Source of the DNA: Larus michahellis
Taxonomy: Eukaryota; Chordata; Aves; Charadriiformes; Laridae
DNA: 64,000 nucleotides
Reading direction: 5' to 3'
NCBI RefSeq assembly: GCF_964199755.1
Contig: NC_133918.1
Location: 1,488,001 to 1,552,000, forward strand
Below are positions 11,101 to 20,600 of this stretch, in pieces. Each line of letters starts with the position of its first letter. Positions within the stretch are counted from its first letter, which is position 1. A program made the position numbers and the translations under genes. The notes under the pieces are model-generated. The model was not told the origin of the DNA. It worked only from the letters and a program-made list of their open reading frames with translations, and did no database searches.

Positions 11101-13263
11101 ATGAGAGTCCTTGCCGTGCTCCTGCTCATCCTCCTGGCCCTGCTGCCTCCAGCCAGCACTACCAACCCTGGCCAGCCCTGCCTGTCGGAGATGAACAAGG
11201 TCAAGGACCTCCTGGAGGTGAACTGCACAGGGCAGGGTCTCAGCGTGGTGCCCCAAGACCTGCCTAGGGACACGGGCATCCTGCTGCTCAGCGGCAATCG
11301 TCTGGTGTCCCTCTCCACTGACGCCTTCCTGCCCCTCACCCAGCTGCAGGACCTCGACCTGTCTGACAACGGGCTGGTGGCTCTGCACACTGGGGACACG
11401 TTGCCGTCCCTGAGGGAGCTGATCCTCTCTCGCAATGCGCTGGGGGCTCTGCCTGCCCTGCACGGCCTGCCCTCACTCACCCGCCTGGCCGTGGCCCACA
11501 ACAGCCTGGTGGCGCTGGCCCCGAAGGCTTTCCTCACTGTGGCGCGGCTGCAGGACCTGGACCTGCGAGGGAACCAGCTGCGGACTCTGCCCCAGGAGGC
11601 CTTTGTGGGGCTGAGGGCACTCAAGGACTTGGACCTCTCAGACAACCTCCTGGAGGAGCTCCCCAAGGAGCTGCTGCAGGATCTGCAAAAGCTGGAGACC
11701 CTCTGGCTTTCAGGGAACCGCCTGCGGACCCTGCCCACCGGCTTCTTCCCTGAGGGGCACCTCTTCGCCTATGTCTTCCTCACTGAGAACCCCTGGCACT
11801 GCGACTGCGACCTGCGCTACCTGCGGTCCTGGATCTTGCAGAATGAGGGCAGTGTCTATCAGCCGGAGCGAGGCCTGGAGAAGACAAAGGTGGAGGTTGC
11901 CCCGGAGAGGGTGCTGTGCCACAGCCCCCCTGAGCATCAGCGGAAGCCCGTTATCCGCTTCAAGCCCAACTGCCGCAATGTGGGGGATATGGATGAGGAG
12001 GAAGAGGATGAATATGATGAGGAGGAAGAACCAATGGAGACAACTACCATGATCCCCTTCTCCCCCAGCCAGCCAGACATCCCCAGAGAGCAAACTACTC
12101 TTCCCCATGTTGTTACCCGGTCTCCCCTCGTTACTGCAAGACCTAACCTCAGCTCTGCCCTCACCCCAAGCACTTCGCATGCAATGCCTGCAAGCACCAG
12201 AGCTCCCAGCACCACCACCCCTGCGCCAGCCAGTCCCACCATCACCCCCACACAGACCCCCAGCACTGCTGCCATTCTCACTGCTGCTCCCGCCAGCACC
12301 CCACACAGATCCACCACTCTCGTCTTCACCACCTCACTGCCAACCACTGTGAGCACCAGACCTCCCAGCAACAGCACCCATCCCCAAATGGCCCTCACCG
12401 CCAGCACCACCAACACCCATGCCACTCTCATGGTGTCCACGGGCCCATTTTCCACCACCTCCACCGCAGTGCCTTCTACTACCATGCCAGAGGCCTCTTC
12501 TGTTGTCAGATCTTCATCTTCTCCTCTCACACCGACCACACCAATCGTCTCCACCACCATGCTTTCCACTCATGCCCCAACGCCGCCAGCTCCCCTGGAC
12601 ACCACACGCTTCACCCAGTCTGCACCTTCCCCTCCACCTGCACCTCTCCCCCTCTGCCCATGCTCCATCCATGCTCCACCATGGCTGGACGTACCCATGC
12701 TGCACTCACAGGCCGGTGGGGAGGGTCCGCAGTGGGGGCAGTGGGTGCTGAGGCATTGCTGCCTATTGCGCTGGGTGCTCTACCTGGCCTCCTTGGCTTT
12801 GCTGGTCCTGACCGTGCTGGCTCTAGCAGGCTGGCTGGTGTGGATGTGTCTGATGGGACGGCCTTCCTGGCAGAAGTCCCTGCAGACCCAAGAGGTGCAG
12901 TATCCACTGCTGAGGCGGAGGGAGTCAACAGGAAACCCTGTGATGCATCTCAGCAGCTTCAAAAGCCCCCTCCAGCGCCCCATGTTCTGTACCATCAAGG
13001 AAATAGAGTTGTGCCCAGAGGTCACTTACTGCACGATTAAAGACCTGGGGATACAGCGCAGTCCTCCTGCAAGTTCCTCCTTCTGCACCACGAAGGAGCT
13101 GTGGGTCCACCATAGGCCTCTGAATTCTTCATTCACGTCTTTCTCCAGGAAGCTGAGGGTAACAAACCTCAGCTCCCTGAGGACCCCTTCTGCCTACAGC
13201 CTGGACAGGGGTGTCAAGGCCATCGGTGATGTCAGAGTGAAATATGCTGGCAACACCTTGTAA
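11101..13263 (+). CDS. GP1BA: Platelet glycoprotein Ib alpha chain
   Basis: The von Willebrand factor/thrombin-binding subunit of the platelet (thrombocyte) GPIb-IX-V adhesion receptor. It has 720 residues in one coding exon, as in mammals. I chose the ATG at 11101 because an acceptor ends at 11097 and a signal peptide follows (1-21, MRVLAVLLLILLALLPPAS); an in-frame ATG at 11068 would lie in the intron. Order: LRR N-cap (C27, C42); seven leucine-rich repeats (about 55-230); LRR C-cap beginning NPWHCDCDLRYL; acidic stretch 296-310 with one tyrosine, Y305; Ser/Thr/Pro mucin-like stalk (about 312-530); paired juxtamembrane cysteines C553/C554; transmembrane 559-585; cytoplasmic tail of 135 residues ending KYAGNTL, which aligns with the mammalian RYSGHSL 14-3-3-binding end. 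The tail carries ITIM-like VQYPLL (Y601) and VTYCTI (Y643). Paired cysteines, stalk and C-terminus make the identity secure. Confidence 0.93.
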   Translation: MRVLAVLLLILLALLPPASTTNPGQPCLSEMNKVKDLLEVNCTGQGLSVVPQDLPRDTGILLLSGNRLVSLSTDAFLPLTQLQDLDLSDNGLVALHTGDTLPSLRELILSRNALGALPALHGLPSLTRLAVAHNSLVALAPKAFLTVARLQDLDLRGNQLRTLPQEAFVGLRALKDLDLSDNLLEELPKELLQDLQKLETLWLSGNRLRTLPTGFFPEGHLFAYVFLTENPWHCDCDLRYLRSWILQNEGSVYQPERGLEKTKVEVAPERVLCHSPPEHQRKPVIRFKPNCRNVGDMDEEEEDEYDEEEEPMETTTMIPFSPSQPDIPREQTTLPHVVTRSPLVTARPNLSSALTPSTSHAMPASTRAPSTTTPAPASPTITPTQTPSTAAILTAAPASTPHRSTTLVFTTSLPTTVSTRPPSNSTHPQMALTASTTNTHATLMVSTGPFSTTSTAVPSTTMPEASSVVRSSSSPLTPTTPIVSTTMLSTHAPTPPAPLDTTRFTQSAPSPPPAPLPLCPCSIHAPPWLDVPMLHSQAGGEGPQWGQWVLRHCCLLRWVLYLASLALLVLTVLALAGWLVWMCLMGRPSWQKSLQTQEVQYPLLRRRESTGNPVMHLSSFKSPLQRPMFCTIKEIELCPEVTYCTIKDLGIQRSPPASSSFCTTKELWVHHRPLNSSFTSFSRKLRVTNLSSLRTPSAYSLDRGVKAIGDVRVKYAGNTL

Positions 13264-13794
13264 ATGCTTCTGTGTGTTTAGAGAAAGAGATGGAGGGTCA
13301 TGTCTCTGCTTCACGTACCCTCATTTTACAAGGGAAAGATCTGCTTGCCCATATGGAAGCCATCCAGCTCCTTCCCCTAGCATTACCCTCCCACGCTCTG
13401 AGGTTTCTTTGTCTGAAATAATTACTTGGGTACTGGTCGGGGAGCGATGTCCTAAACTGGTCGTGGGATGATTGATGGAGGTGACTTAGAAACTAATGTT
13501 ATATTCACATTTTAAGAAAAGGTACAGCGTTGAAGAAACTTCCAGGGTGGAGTGCAGCTGATATGCAACGAACGTGTTCCCCTGTAGTTCCCTAGGCCCT
13601 GCAATCTTAGAGTCAGCAGATTGTAAGGTGGAAAAAACCTGCATAGAGAGCGGGATGGTGTGAAGATATCGTAGCCAAACTCTGTGCATCAGCACAGGGA
13701 ATGGGAACTTATGGCACTGTGAATACTGATAAGCTGCATCGTTGTTACCCTGAGCCAACAGTTTCTTATTTTTTGTAGAACTCATGCCCTTAAG

Positions 13795-14550
13795 TTGAAC
13801 TTTGCTTGTTATAATGTCATTATAATACCAAAATACACCTCCAGCCTAAAGGCTACCCACCTCCAAGGTGTGACCACCCCCTCACTGTGTCTGCACTCTG
13901 AATTTTTGCTAGTCTATACCTTTAAATGCGAAGGGAGGACATTTTACACCAATCGTGACACAGGTATGTATGACTAGAGTCCCTCAAGCTCCACCCGAAA
14001 GGTAAAAAGTAGTATAAAGATGGTTTAAGAATAGAGAGATATTGTGGAAGATACCGTCGCAGACAAGTCAGGAAGACACCATCATGAACCATCGCTGACT
14101 TCTGGCACCAGCTGACAGGCTGAGCCTCTTCCCCCCTCATAGGAACACCTACTGGAAGAGATCCGAAGACTCAGCTGTACCCAGTGCTTCCCTGGGAAAC
14201 TTAGAAATCTCTGTGTAGAGTTGTTCTATGCTACTATCTTACTCAAGTTGTTTTATGCTGGTATATTACTTGCATGTGCTTTGCAGACAGTGTATTATCA
14301 ATGACAATCCAAAAGACTGCAATTCTGTGGCTTAAATAAACTGCACTATCGATTGCTCTAGCTGTGAGGGTTCTCACTGAACGGGACCAAACTTCTGAAA
14401 TCTGGCTCTGCCAGTTCATTGAATGCGACTACACCAAAAGGGCATTGTGCTGTTCTGCATCCGTAATCATGGCAGTTCAATACACTGAATGCGACTGGAA
14501 CTCTAGTGCCGAATTGGGCATCACTCAGGACCCACAACCCCTCCCAAACT
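13795..14550 (+). mobile_element. LTR-like relic, plus orientation
   Basis: An LTR-like unit beginning near TTGAACTTTGCTTGTTATAA (about 13794), with a polyadenylation signal AATAAA at 14335-14340, then a U5-like part holding two similar motifs (TCATTGAATGCGACTAC at 14416 and TACACTGAATGCGACTGG at 14481) and fading out near 14550. I associate it with avian endogenous retrovirus LTRs from memory. No gag, pol or env coding sequence lies beside it. Terminal dinucleotides and target duplication were not resolved. Confidence 0.45.
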
Positions 14551-15302
14551 CTGTAAAGGGCACACAGTGCCTTCCAAAGCCACCAATTAACACTCTAGTC
14601 CCCCCAGGATCCTCCTGAATCCCACCCACGGGACACAAAAAACCCTCAATATCCCACACGGGGAACCCCAAAACACCCATGGGAATCCCCCCGCAACTTC
14701 GAGTGACCTCGACATGGCTTCATATGTGGTCCTATCTGCTGGAATGGGGTCTTTTCCAGAGACTGACAGTGGCGTTGCCGTTTTCCTTCTTGTATGGGGT
14801 TGAAAATACAAACGCTAAATGGGAAGATGAGGATTCTGTTGCAGTTCCTGTATTTCCAAGAAAACTTCCCATCCTGCGGTGTTCGTGGCGTTTTTACTGG
14901 CATTGGTGGAAAGAGGCGGTTTGCATTTTTAGGTTGCCTTCAGCTTTCTGGCTGGCTTTGCAAATCTGGCTTGTGCTGTGTGCCCTGAGGAAAGGTGGGC
15001 CTTGACCCTGGGAGCGTTGCTGCTTCAAAGCGCTAGCTCTTGAGAGAGCTTCTGTTCAGTCCAAGTGTTTGTCAGGTCCCAAGCTTCCAAGGCCAGGCTG
15101 GCAAGAAGTTCTCTTTTCTAGCTACGGTCATGTTCCTGGCAAGAATGCCTTACAGTGAGCAATAGACACTGCTGCTGGGTTGGAAAACTTGCTTTCTCCG
15201 TCTATTTTCCGGTTGGCCAAAAGTCTCTTGCCCTTCTTTGCTTTCTTTTGCAAGCTTGGGCTCTTTCCTAGTCCCGGTCCCCCCCACGTCTGTGATGTCA
15301 TT
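14551..15302. other. Intergenic stretch
   Basis: 14590-14700 has a loosely repeated pattern of AATCCCAC/CACGGGA phrases. The rest shows no recognised gene. A plus-strand frame open from 15180 runs into the KLHL10-like first exon, so the true start of that fragment may lie in this stretch. Confidence 0.4.
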
Positions 15303-16642
15303 ATGGGGCACGTTCCAGAGCCAGCAGACAGGCAGGGCTTCTACTACGACGCCGGAGGGAGGGCAAGGACAAAGTGCCGTAAGCACCCCAGAGTGGCAGA
15401 AGCGTCTCCCACTGCCTCAGGCTTGGAGGTGGGCGACAGCTTGCCTGGCGGCGCATCCTCCTCCTCCTCACCCAGGGAGAGGAAGATGAGCTCTGTGGCT
15501 TGCACCGCCTTCCACGGGCTTTGCCCGGAAGGGACGCCAAGCGACGTGACCATCAGCGTGGACGGCATTGAATTCAATGTGCACAAGATGGTGCTCTCCA
15601 ACTGCAGTGCGTACTTCAGGTGAGTGCTTGAAAGAGGAGGGGATGGGGCCAACCAGCGCTCCCTGCTCCGTGCCACACTGTGCCTGGCTGTATCTCCAGC
15701 GCTTCCCTCGGCACTCCAACTCTCCTCCGGCAGTTCCCCCTGCTCCTGCTCCCTGCCCAGGCACCCAAAGGCCTCCACAAGCTGGAAGTGGTGTCTGAGA
15801 AGGCCCAGCTAGGGTGCGGGGCTGGGAGCGTGGCCAGCCTGGCTGCTCTGCTGTCAGGCGGGAGGCTTTCCTTCCCCACACACGGGTACTCTCTGCTGTT
15901 CTTGAAGCCAGGTGCCCACTCGCCCTGTGGCTCCTCTTGAAAACAAGCGGCCAGTAAAGCCTTCCTTCCTCAAACTCCACGGCCTCCCAGCGTGGCTACT
16001 GCTAGTGCCCAAACGGGTGCGCGGGGAAGGGGGCACAGGGGAGAACGGGCTCAGGGTTTCCCACGGCAAGGCCGCTTTCTTCCCCAGCAGCACTCTCTTG
16101 GTTTTTTCAGCGATGTGTTCTCCAGCAACTGCAGCAGTGCCAACAGCAGCGTCTATCAAATCCACGGCGCTTCCCCTGAAACCATGGGGCTCCTCATCCA
16201 GTACGCCTACACCGGCACAGTGCCCGTCACAGAGGACAACGTTGAAAGTTTGCTCGTGGCGGCAGATCGGTTCAACATCCTGGGCATCGTCAGCCTCTGC
16301 TGCCACTTCTTACAAGCCCAGCTGTGCTCGGAAAACTGCGTCGGCATCTGGAGATTCACCCACTATTACTACTGCGCTGACCTGCGAGAAGCAGCCCACG
16401 AGTTCACCCTGCGTCACTTGGAGGAGGTGACCAGGGTGTCCGCAGAGTTTCTGGAGCTCTCCTTCAATGACCTGCAATGCCTGCTGGAGAAGGGGGAGCT
16501 CCCTGTGAGAGAAGAGTCCATGCTGGAGGCCGTTCTCACCTGGGCTGCTCATGACCTGCCCAACAGGAGGCAGCACATTGTCTTCTTGCTGAGCAAGGAA
16601 GGCTGGAGGAGTGGACAGAAGGGATTTTTCTTCTTAAAATAA
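15303..16642 (+). pseudogene. KLHL10-like BTB/BACK fragment lacking kelch repeats
   Basis: Two exons match the N-terminal half of KLHL10, a testis BTB-kelch adaptor of cullin-3 ligases. Exon 1 ends at 15619 (TACTTCAG/GTGAGT), with BTB start RERKMSSVACTAF and DVTISVDGIEFNVHK. Exon 2 starts at 16111 after TTTTTTCAG; the junction is phase 2 and in frame. Exon 2 continues the BTB (YAYTGTVPVTEDNVESLL) and BACK domain (ENCVGI, HYYYCADLREAA, VSAEFLELS) to RQHIVFLLSK. There KLHL10 proteins continue with the rest of BACK and six kelch repeats, but here the frame reads 14 unrelated residues and stops at 16640-16642. The base pair after the expected exon end is GA rather than GT. No kelch exon follows on this strand. 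The start is uncertain (ATG at 15180, 15303 or 15486). It is a decayed or 3'-deleted duplicate, or less likely a short BTB-BACK protein. Confidence 0.65.
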
Positions 16643-16643
16643 A
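16638..16643 (+). other. AATAAA at the stop of the KLHL10-like fragment
   Basis: The hexamer overlaps the stop codon of the truncated frame, so any transcript from the fragment could be polyadenylated here. Its use is unproven. Confidence 0.3.
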
Positions 16644-16649
16644 CTCCGT

Positions 16650-16857
16650 GTTTCTGATAGTCAAGACTTTGCTCATCACTTGTGAAGTCAGACCTTGGCA
16701 AGGGTAGGAACTTGTAGTCCACGTTCCCCGGACTGACACGTCCCTCATCCAAATCGGCAAGTCCCATTTCTATCAGTTTCATAGGATGGAGATTTCCATC
16801 GGTGTCCCAGAAGGTCCTGTTGACCAGCTCCTGGAAGAGCTGGAAGTTTGCTTGCCT
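16650..16857 (-). other. Unassigned exon-like block
   Basis: On the minus strand an acceptor-like GCGTTGTAG is followed at 16857 by an open frame with coding character: ANFQLFQELVNRTFWDTDGN, then MKLIEMGLADLDEGR and FLPLPRSDFTSDEQSL. I do not recognise the family. No convincing donor was found; the frame runs on into the AATAAA region of the KLHL10-like fragment. It may be the terminal exon of a gene whose other exons are absent, or a gene remnant brought in with the KLHL10-like piece. Upstream on the minus strand (16859-17600) no second exon is evident. Confidence 0.35.
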
Positions 16858-17624
16858 ACAACGCGGGGGCCTGACTTTACTCTTCCCCTGACAGCCACAG
16901 CCCTCGCCTCCGTGAACTCCACCAGTGCCTGAGCACCTCACCCCATCCCTCTGCCTTGGGCTGTTGTCCCACCGCTTGTCACGGGCAAGCCTGATATTGT
17001 CCCCCTCCCCCTTCCAGCCTACTTTAAGGCTCTGCCAATGAGCTCTGCTCACTCGGGCGCAAAAGCTCTCTTCACACTTTCCGAAACAGGGATGTTTAAA
17101 ACACACACCCAAGTCACACGCACACCCTCCACCATGCCCAGTGAACGCAGGCACCTCGTGCCCGACACCCATATCTCCCCAGGGGACTGAGGGATCCAGG
17201 CAATCCTTGTCCCCACCACCACCCATCCAGGACTCTCAGGCTGTTTGTCTCCTGCTCCCCTGTTCCTTGCGAGAAGCAGCTGGATGCCTGCTTTCCCCAG
17301 CAGAAACAAGAAGACCCAGACGGGCTGTCAGGAGCCACTTTTATTTAATCCAAGTGTGGGGGCAGGAAATCGGGGAATCCCAAGCTCCCAGTGATGGGCT
17401 CAGGGCCGGGGAGTGTAGGGTGGTAGTGTAGGGAGTCTTTGTGTCCCACAGGGTCCCCACAGCCTAGGGCATGTACCCTGGGTGCAGGGGGTGGGGGGGC
17501 GTTGCTGGAAATCACAGGAGGAACCCGTTCTGGGGAAGGGATCTGGGGGCAATTTCGTTCCGTACATGTGCCCATGGATGCTACCTGGGGATCCCAGTAT
17601 GGGGTGCAGAGGTTTTAAGCCCCT
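16858..17624. other. Intergenic stretch between two kelch-family loci
   Basis: No recognisable gene or repeat. It contains the 3' flank of KLHL33. A TTTATT at about 17339-17345 (AATAAA on the minus strand) is a candidate KLHL33 polyadenylation signal about 280 bp past its stop. Confidence 0.4.
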
Positions 17625-20600
17625 CTAAGTATTATTGGGGATGTCAGGTGATCTCGAGGGGTCCTCAAGGCAGGTGGGGCCACGCAAGGCAGGGGGTACA
17701 GTGAGGACACAAGCCTGGAGGTCAGTATAGGCATGGGGCAAGGTGCCCCGAGTGATCCAGCGCCGGGTGCCTGGCTGGTAGGCATGGATCAAGTGGGTGT
17801 CCCGGTAGGTCTCATGACTGTACCCTCCCAGTACGAGCAGTTCACCCCCCAGCACAGCTGCACCCCCAACTACATGGGCATGGGGCAGGGGGCTGAGGAG
17901 GACCCAGATGTCCAGCTTGGGGCTGTAGACCTCAAAGGCCAGCTGGTCCCTGTAGCCAGTCTGCCCATCCCGCTGGCACAACCCCCCAGCCACGTAGAGC
18001 TGCCCACCCGCCTCCTCCATGATGTGGCCAGCTCGCTGACCATTCATGGGGGCCAGAAGCTTGGCAGGCGCACCTGGGATGTAACGCAGCAAGGACGCCT
18101 GGCACTGGCTTGCCTCATCACACCCCCCTGACACGTAGAGGGCACCATCCAGGGCACACGCCGCATGCCCACACAGAGCCATCGGCAGGGGCTGGCACCT
18201 CCTGGGCAAGGAGAGAGGGAAGGGTGAAGGGCAGGTTAAGCAGGGCTTGAGTCTCATGGTGACTGCCTGCCCAGGAGCTCCTCAGCGGCAATGGTGGCCA
18301 ACACCCAGTGAGCCCCAGTGGGCAGCATCAGCTAACACATAATGGATGCTCAAGGGGTGTCACCATTCAACTCTTTGTAGACCCCAAAAGACACCATTGG
18401 TCAACCCACAGTGGACTCCCTCAATGGACGATATTGGCCAACACCCAACAGAGCACCTAATGAATATAGCTGGAGATATTTAAATGATTTGTCTCATTGG
18501 CAGATGGCCAACAGACCCTCAGTGAATACTATTGGCCAAAAACTCATTCACCACCCAATAGGCAACACTGGTCAACACCCAATATCCCTTAAGGGACATG
18601 GTTGCTCAACACCCAGTAGACCTCTCCCAAAGGCCCCTGTAGGTCCATTCTCCACTGGAGGCTCGGTGACCCAAAGGCCACTCAATGGGCACCACTGGAC
18701 AATGCAAGGGGCTGCTAGAGCAGACAAAAGCAGATGTCCACGTGGAGTGGTCTCACCTCCAGGTGTCGCTGGCCAGGTCATAGCACTCCACAGTGTCTGT
18801 GCAGTAGAGCTCCCCCGAGTTGCCACCCAGGGCGTAGATGAAATCCCCAAGTGCCACAGCAGCAAAGTAGCTCCGACCACAGGACATGCTGGCCAGGCGC
18901 TCCCAGGAGTTGTCCATGGGCTGATACCTGGGTTTGAGAGGTAAAGGGGCAAGAGACTACCTGTTACCTACAACACCGTGAGGTGATGCTGGCACCACTG
19001 AGGGCAACAACCCACCTATAATGAGTCAATCCCATAATGCCTTGGGTCCACAGGGTCCCCTTGCATGGGAATATCCTCTCCTTCTGGGCAATACCAAACC
19101 CTTAATGCCCTCAGGCATCTCCAGGTAGGAACACCCCTGACCTATCCCCCCAAAAAGCCTGTAACATCCCAGAGTGGAAGGGCACCTCTCAGTCCTACAC
19201 CAAACCAAACTCAGAATGCCTTGGGACCACCTGACCAACTGCAACACCACAATGCCTTGGGTCCACGAGGCAGCTCTAACTCCACCAGCACCTCCTCTGA
19301 TCCCACAATGTCCTGGTGCCTCAAGGCACCTCCAGGTCCTCTGTAGCCCTCACCTGTAGACACTGGCCAGGGTGTCATGGACCCCGTAGTAGCGCTTTCC
19401 ACCCAGGACGTAGAGGATGTTGCCCACCACAGCTACAGCATGGCGGAAGCGTGGGCCATCAGGAAAGTGCCCCAGTACCCGCCACTCCACCTGCTTCACC
19501 AGCCCCACAGCGCTGAGGTAACGGTGGGCAAACCAGAGGTGTGTGCTGGGCTTCCGGGCAGCTAGGTTGGACGTCAGTTTGTCTCCACCACAAACCACCA
19601 GCACTTCTTGCAAGGAACGCACTCGGCATGGCAGCTGGGCCATGGGGGCCAAACTTGCTACGATGAGCTCACGGATGATCTTTGGGTCAGCTACCCCTGC
19701 AGTCACTGATGGGACCTTCTTCAGCTCCCAGCTGGACATGAGAGCAAAGCGAACAGATGACAGGACTTCCTTGGCTAGATCTTCTTGGCCATCTCTGTTG
19801 ACCGTAAGCCACCGGGATGCTGCTTCCAAGGCTTCCAGTTCATGGAGGATGTTGAGACCATCAGAGCGGAGGAGGCGAATGAGAAGGTGTGCAGGAAGAT
19901 CCAGGAAGGCTGGTGTGGCCACCACACTGGGGAAGGTGGCCAAGATGTAGTCCTCTGCTGTGCGGCTCACCTGGGCCAGCCCATAAGCTGCAGCAAAGGC
20001 CAACACGTCCAGGCCAGTTTCTGGGGTCAGGCCACGGGTGAAAACATCCAGGCAGAGGGTGAGGAGTCCCCAGGCCTGGTAGCGCAGAGAGGTCTCAGCT
20101 GCCTCCAAGACCACGGGCCACGGCCCTGCCACAGCCCCTGTGTAGGCGAAGGAGAGGAGGAGGCGCAGCTCGGCTGGGGACAGCCCAGTGGCCAGCGGGG
20201 CAGCGGGGTCATGGGTGGCCTCCCGCATGGGGCAAGTGAAGAGGGCCCGGAAGAAGTCACAGGAGCAGCTCAGGGCCAGGCGCTGAACTAGGGGGAAGGA
20301 GGAAGAACGGTGTGGGCAGCGGGGACCCTTTGCACTGCGCGGCCCCCTGCGAACCCAGCCGTCCTGAAGCCCCCATCAAAGCCCCAGCTCTCCCAAAGGG
20401 ACCAGCCCCACCAGCACCTCTACCTCCTCATCCCCACCTGGAGCCTCAGCCCCTGCGATCCCTGCCAGGGGACCCAGCTGTCCCAGCATGTCCTGCCCTC
20501 TCCCCAGCCCCCCCCGGGGGACCCCCCAGCCCCAGCTCACCTGGGATGACCTCGTCCCCTGCCCGGAGCTGGAGGTCGCAGCCCAGGCCATTGGCATGGA

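Noticed and set aside
10656-11738. 360-residue minus-strand open frame
   Set aside because: Antisense to GP1BA in GC-rich sequence; Arg/Ser-rich with no domain. The plus strand has an unambiguous gene.
11937-12569. 210-residue minus-strand frame rich in V and G
   Set aside because: Mirror of the Ser/Thr/Pro stalk codons of GP1BA.
20282-20287. Alternative CAG acceptor for KLHL33 exon 2 five bases downstream of the chosen one
   Set aside because: It would start the exon in phase 0 while exon 1 ends in phase 1; the acceptor ending at 20288 keeps the BTB frame.
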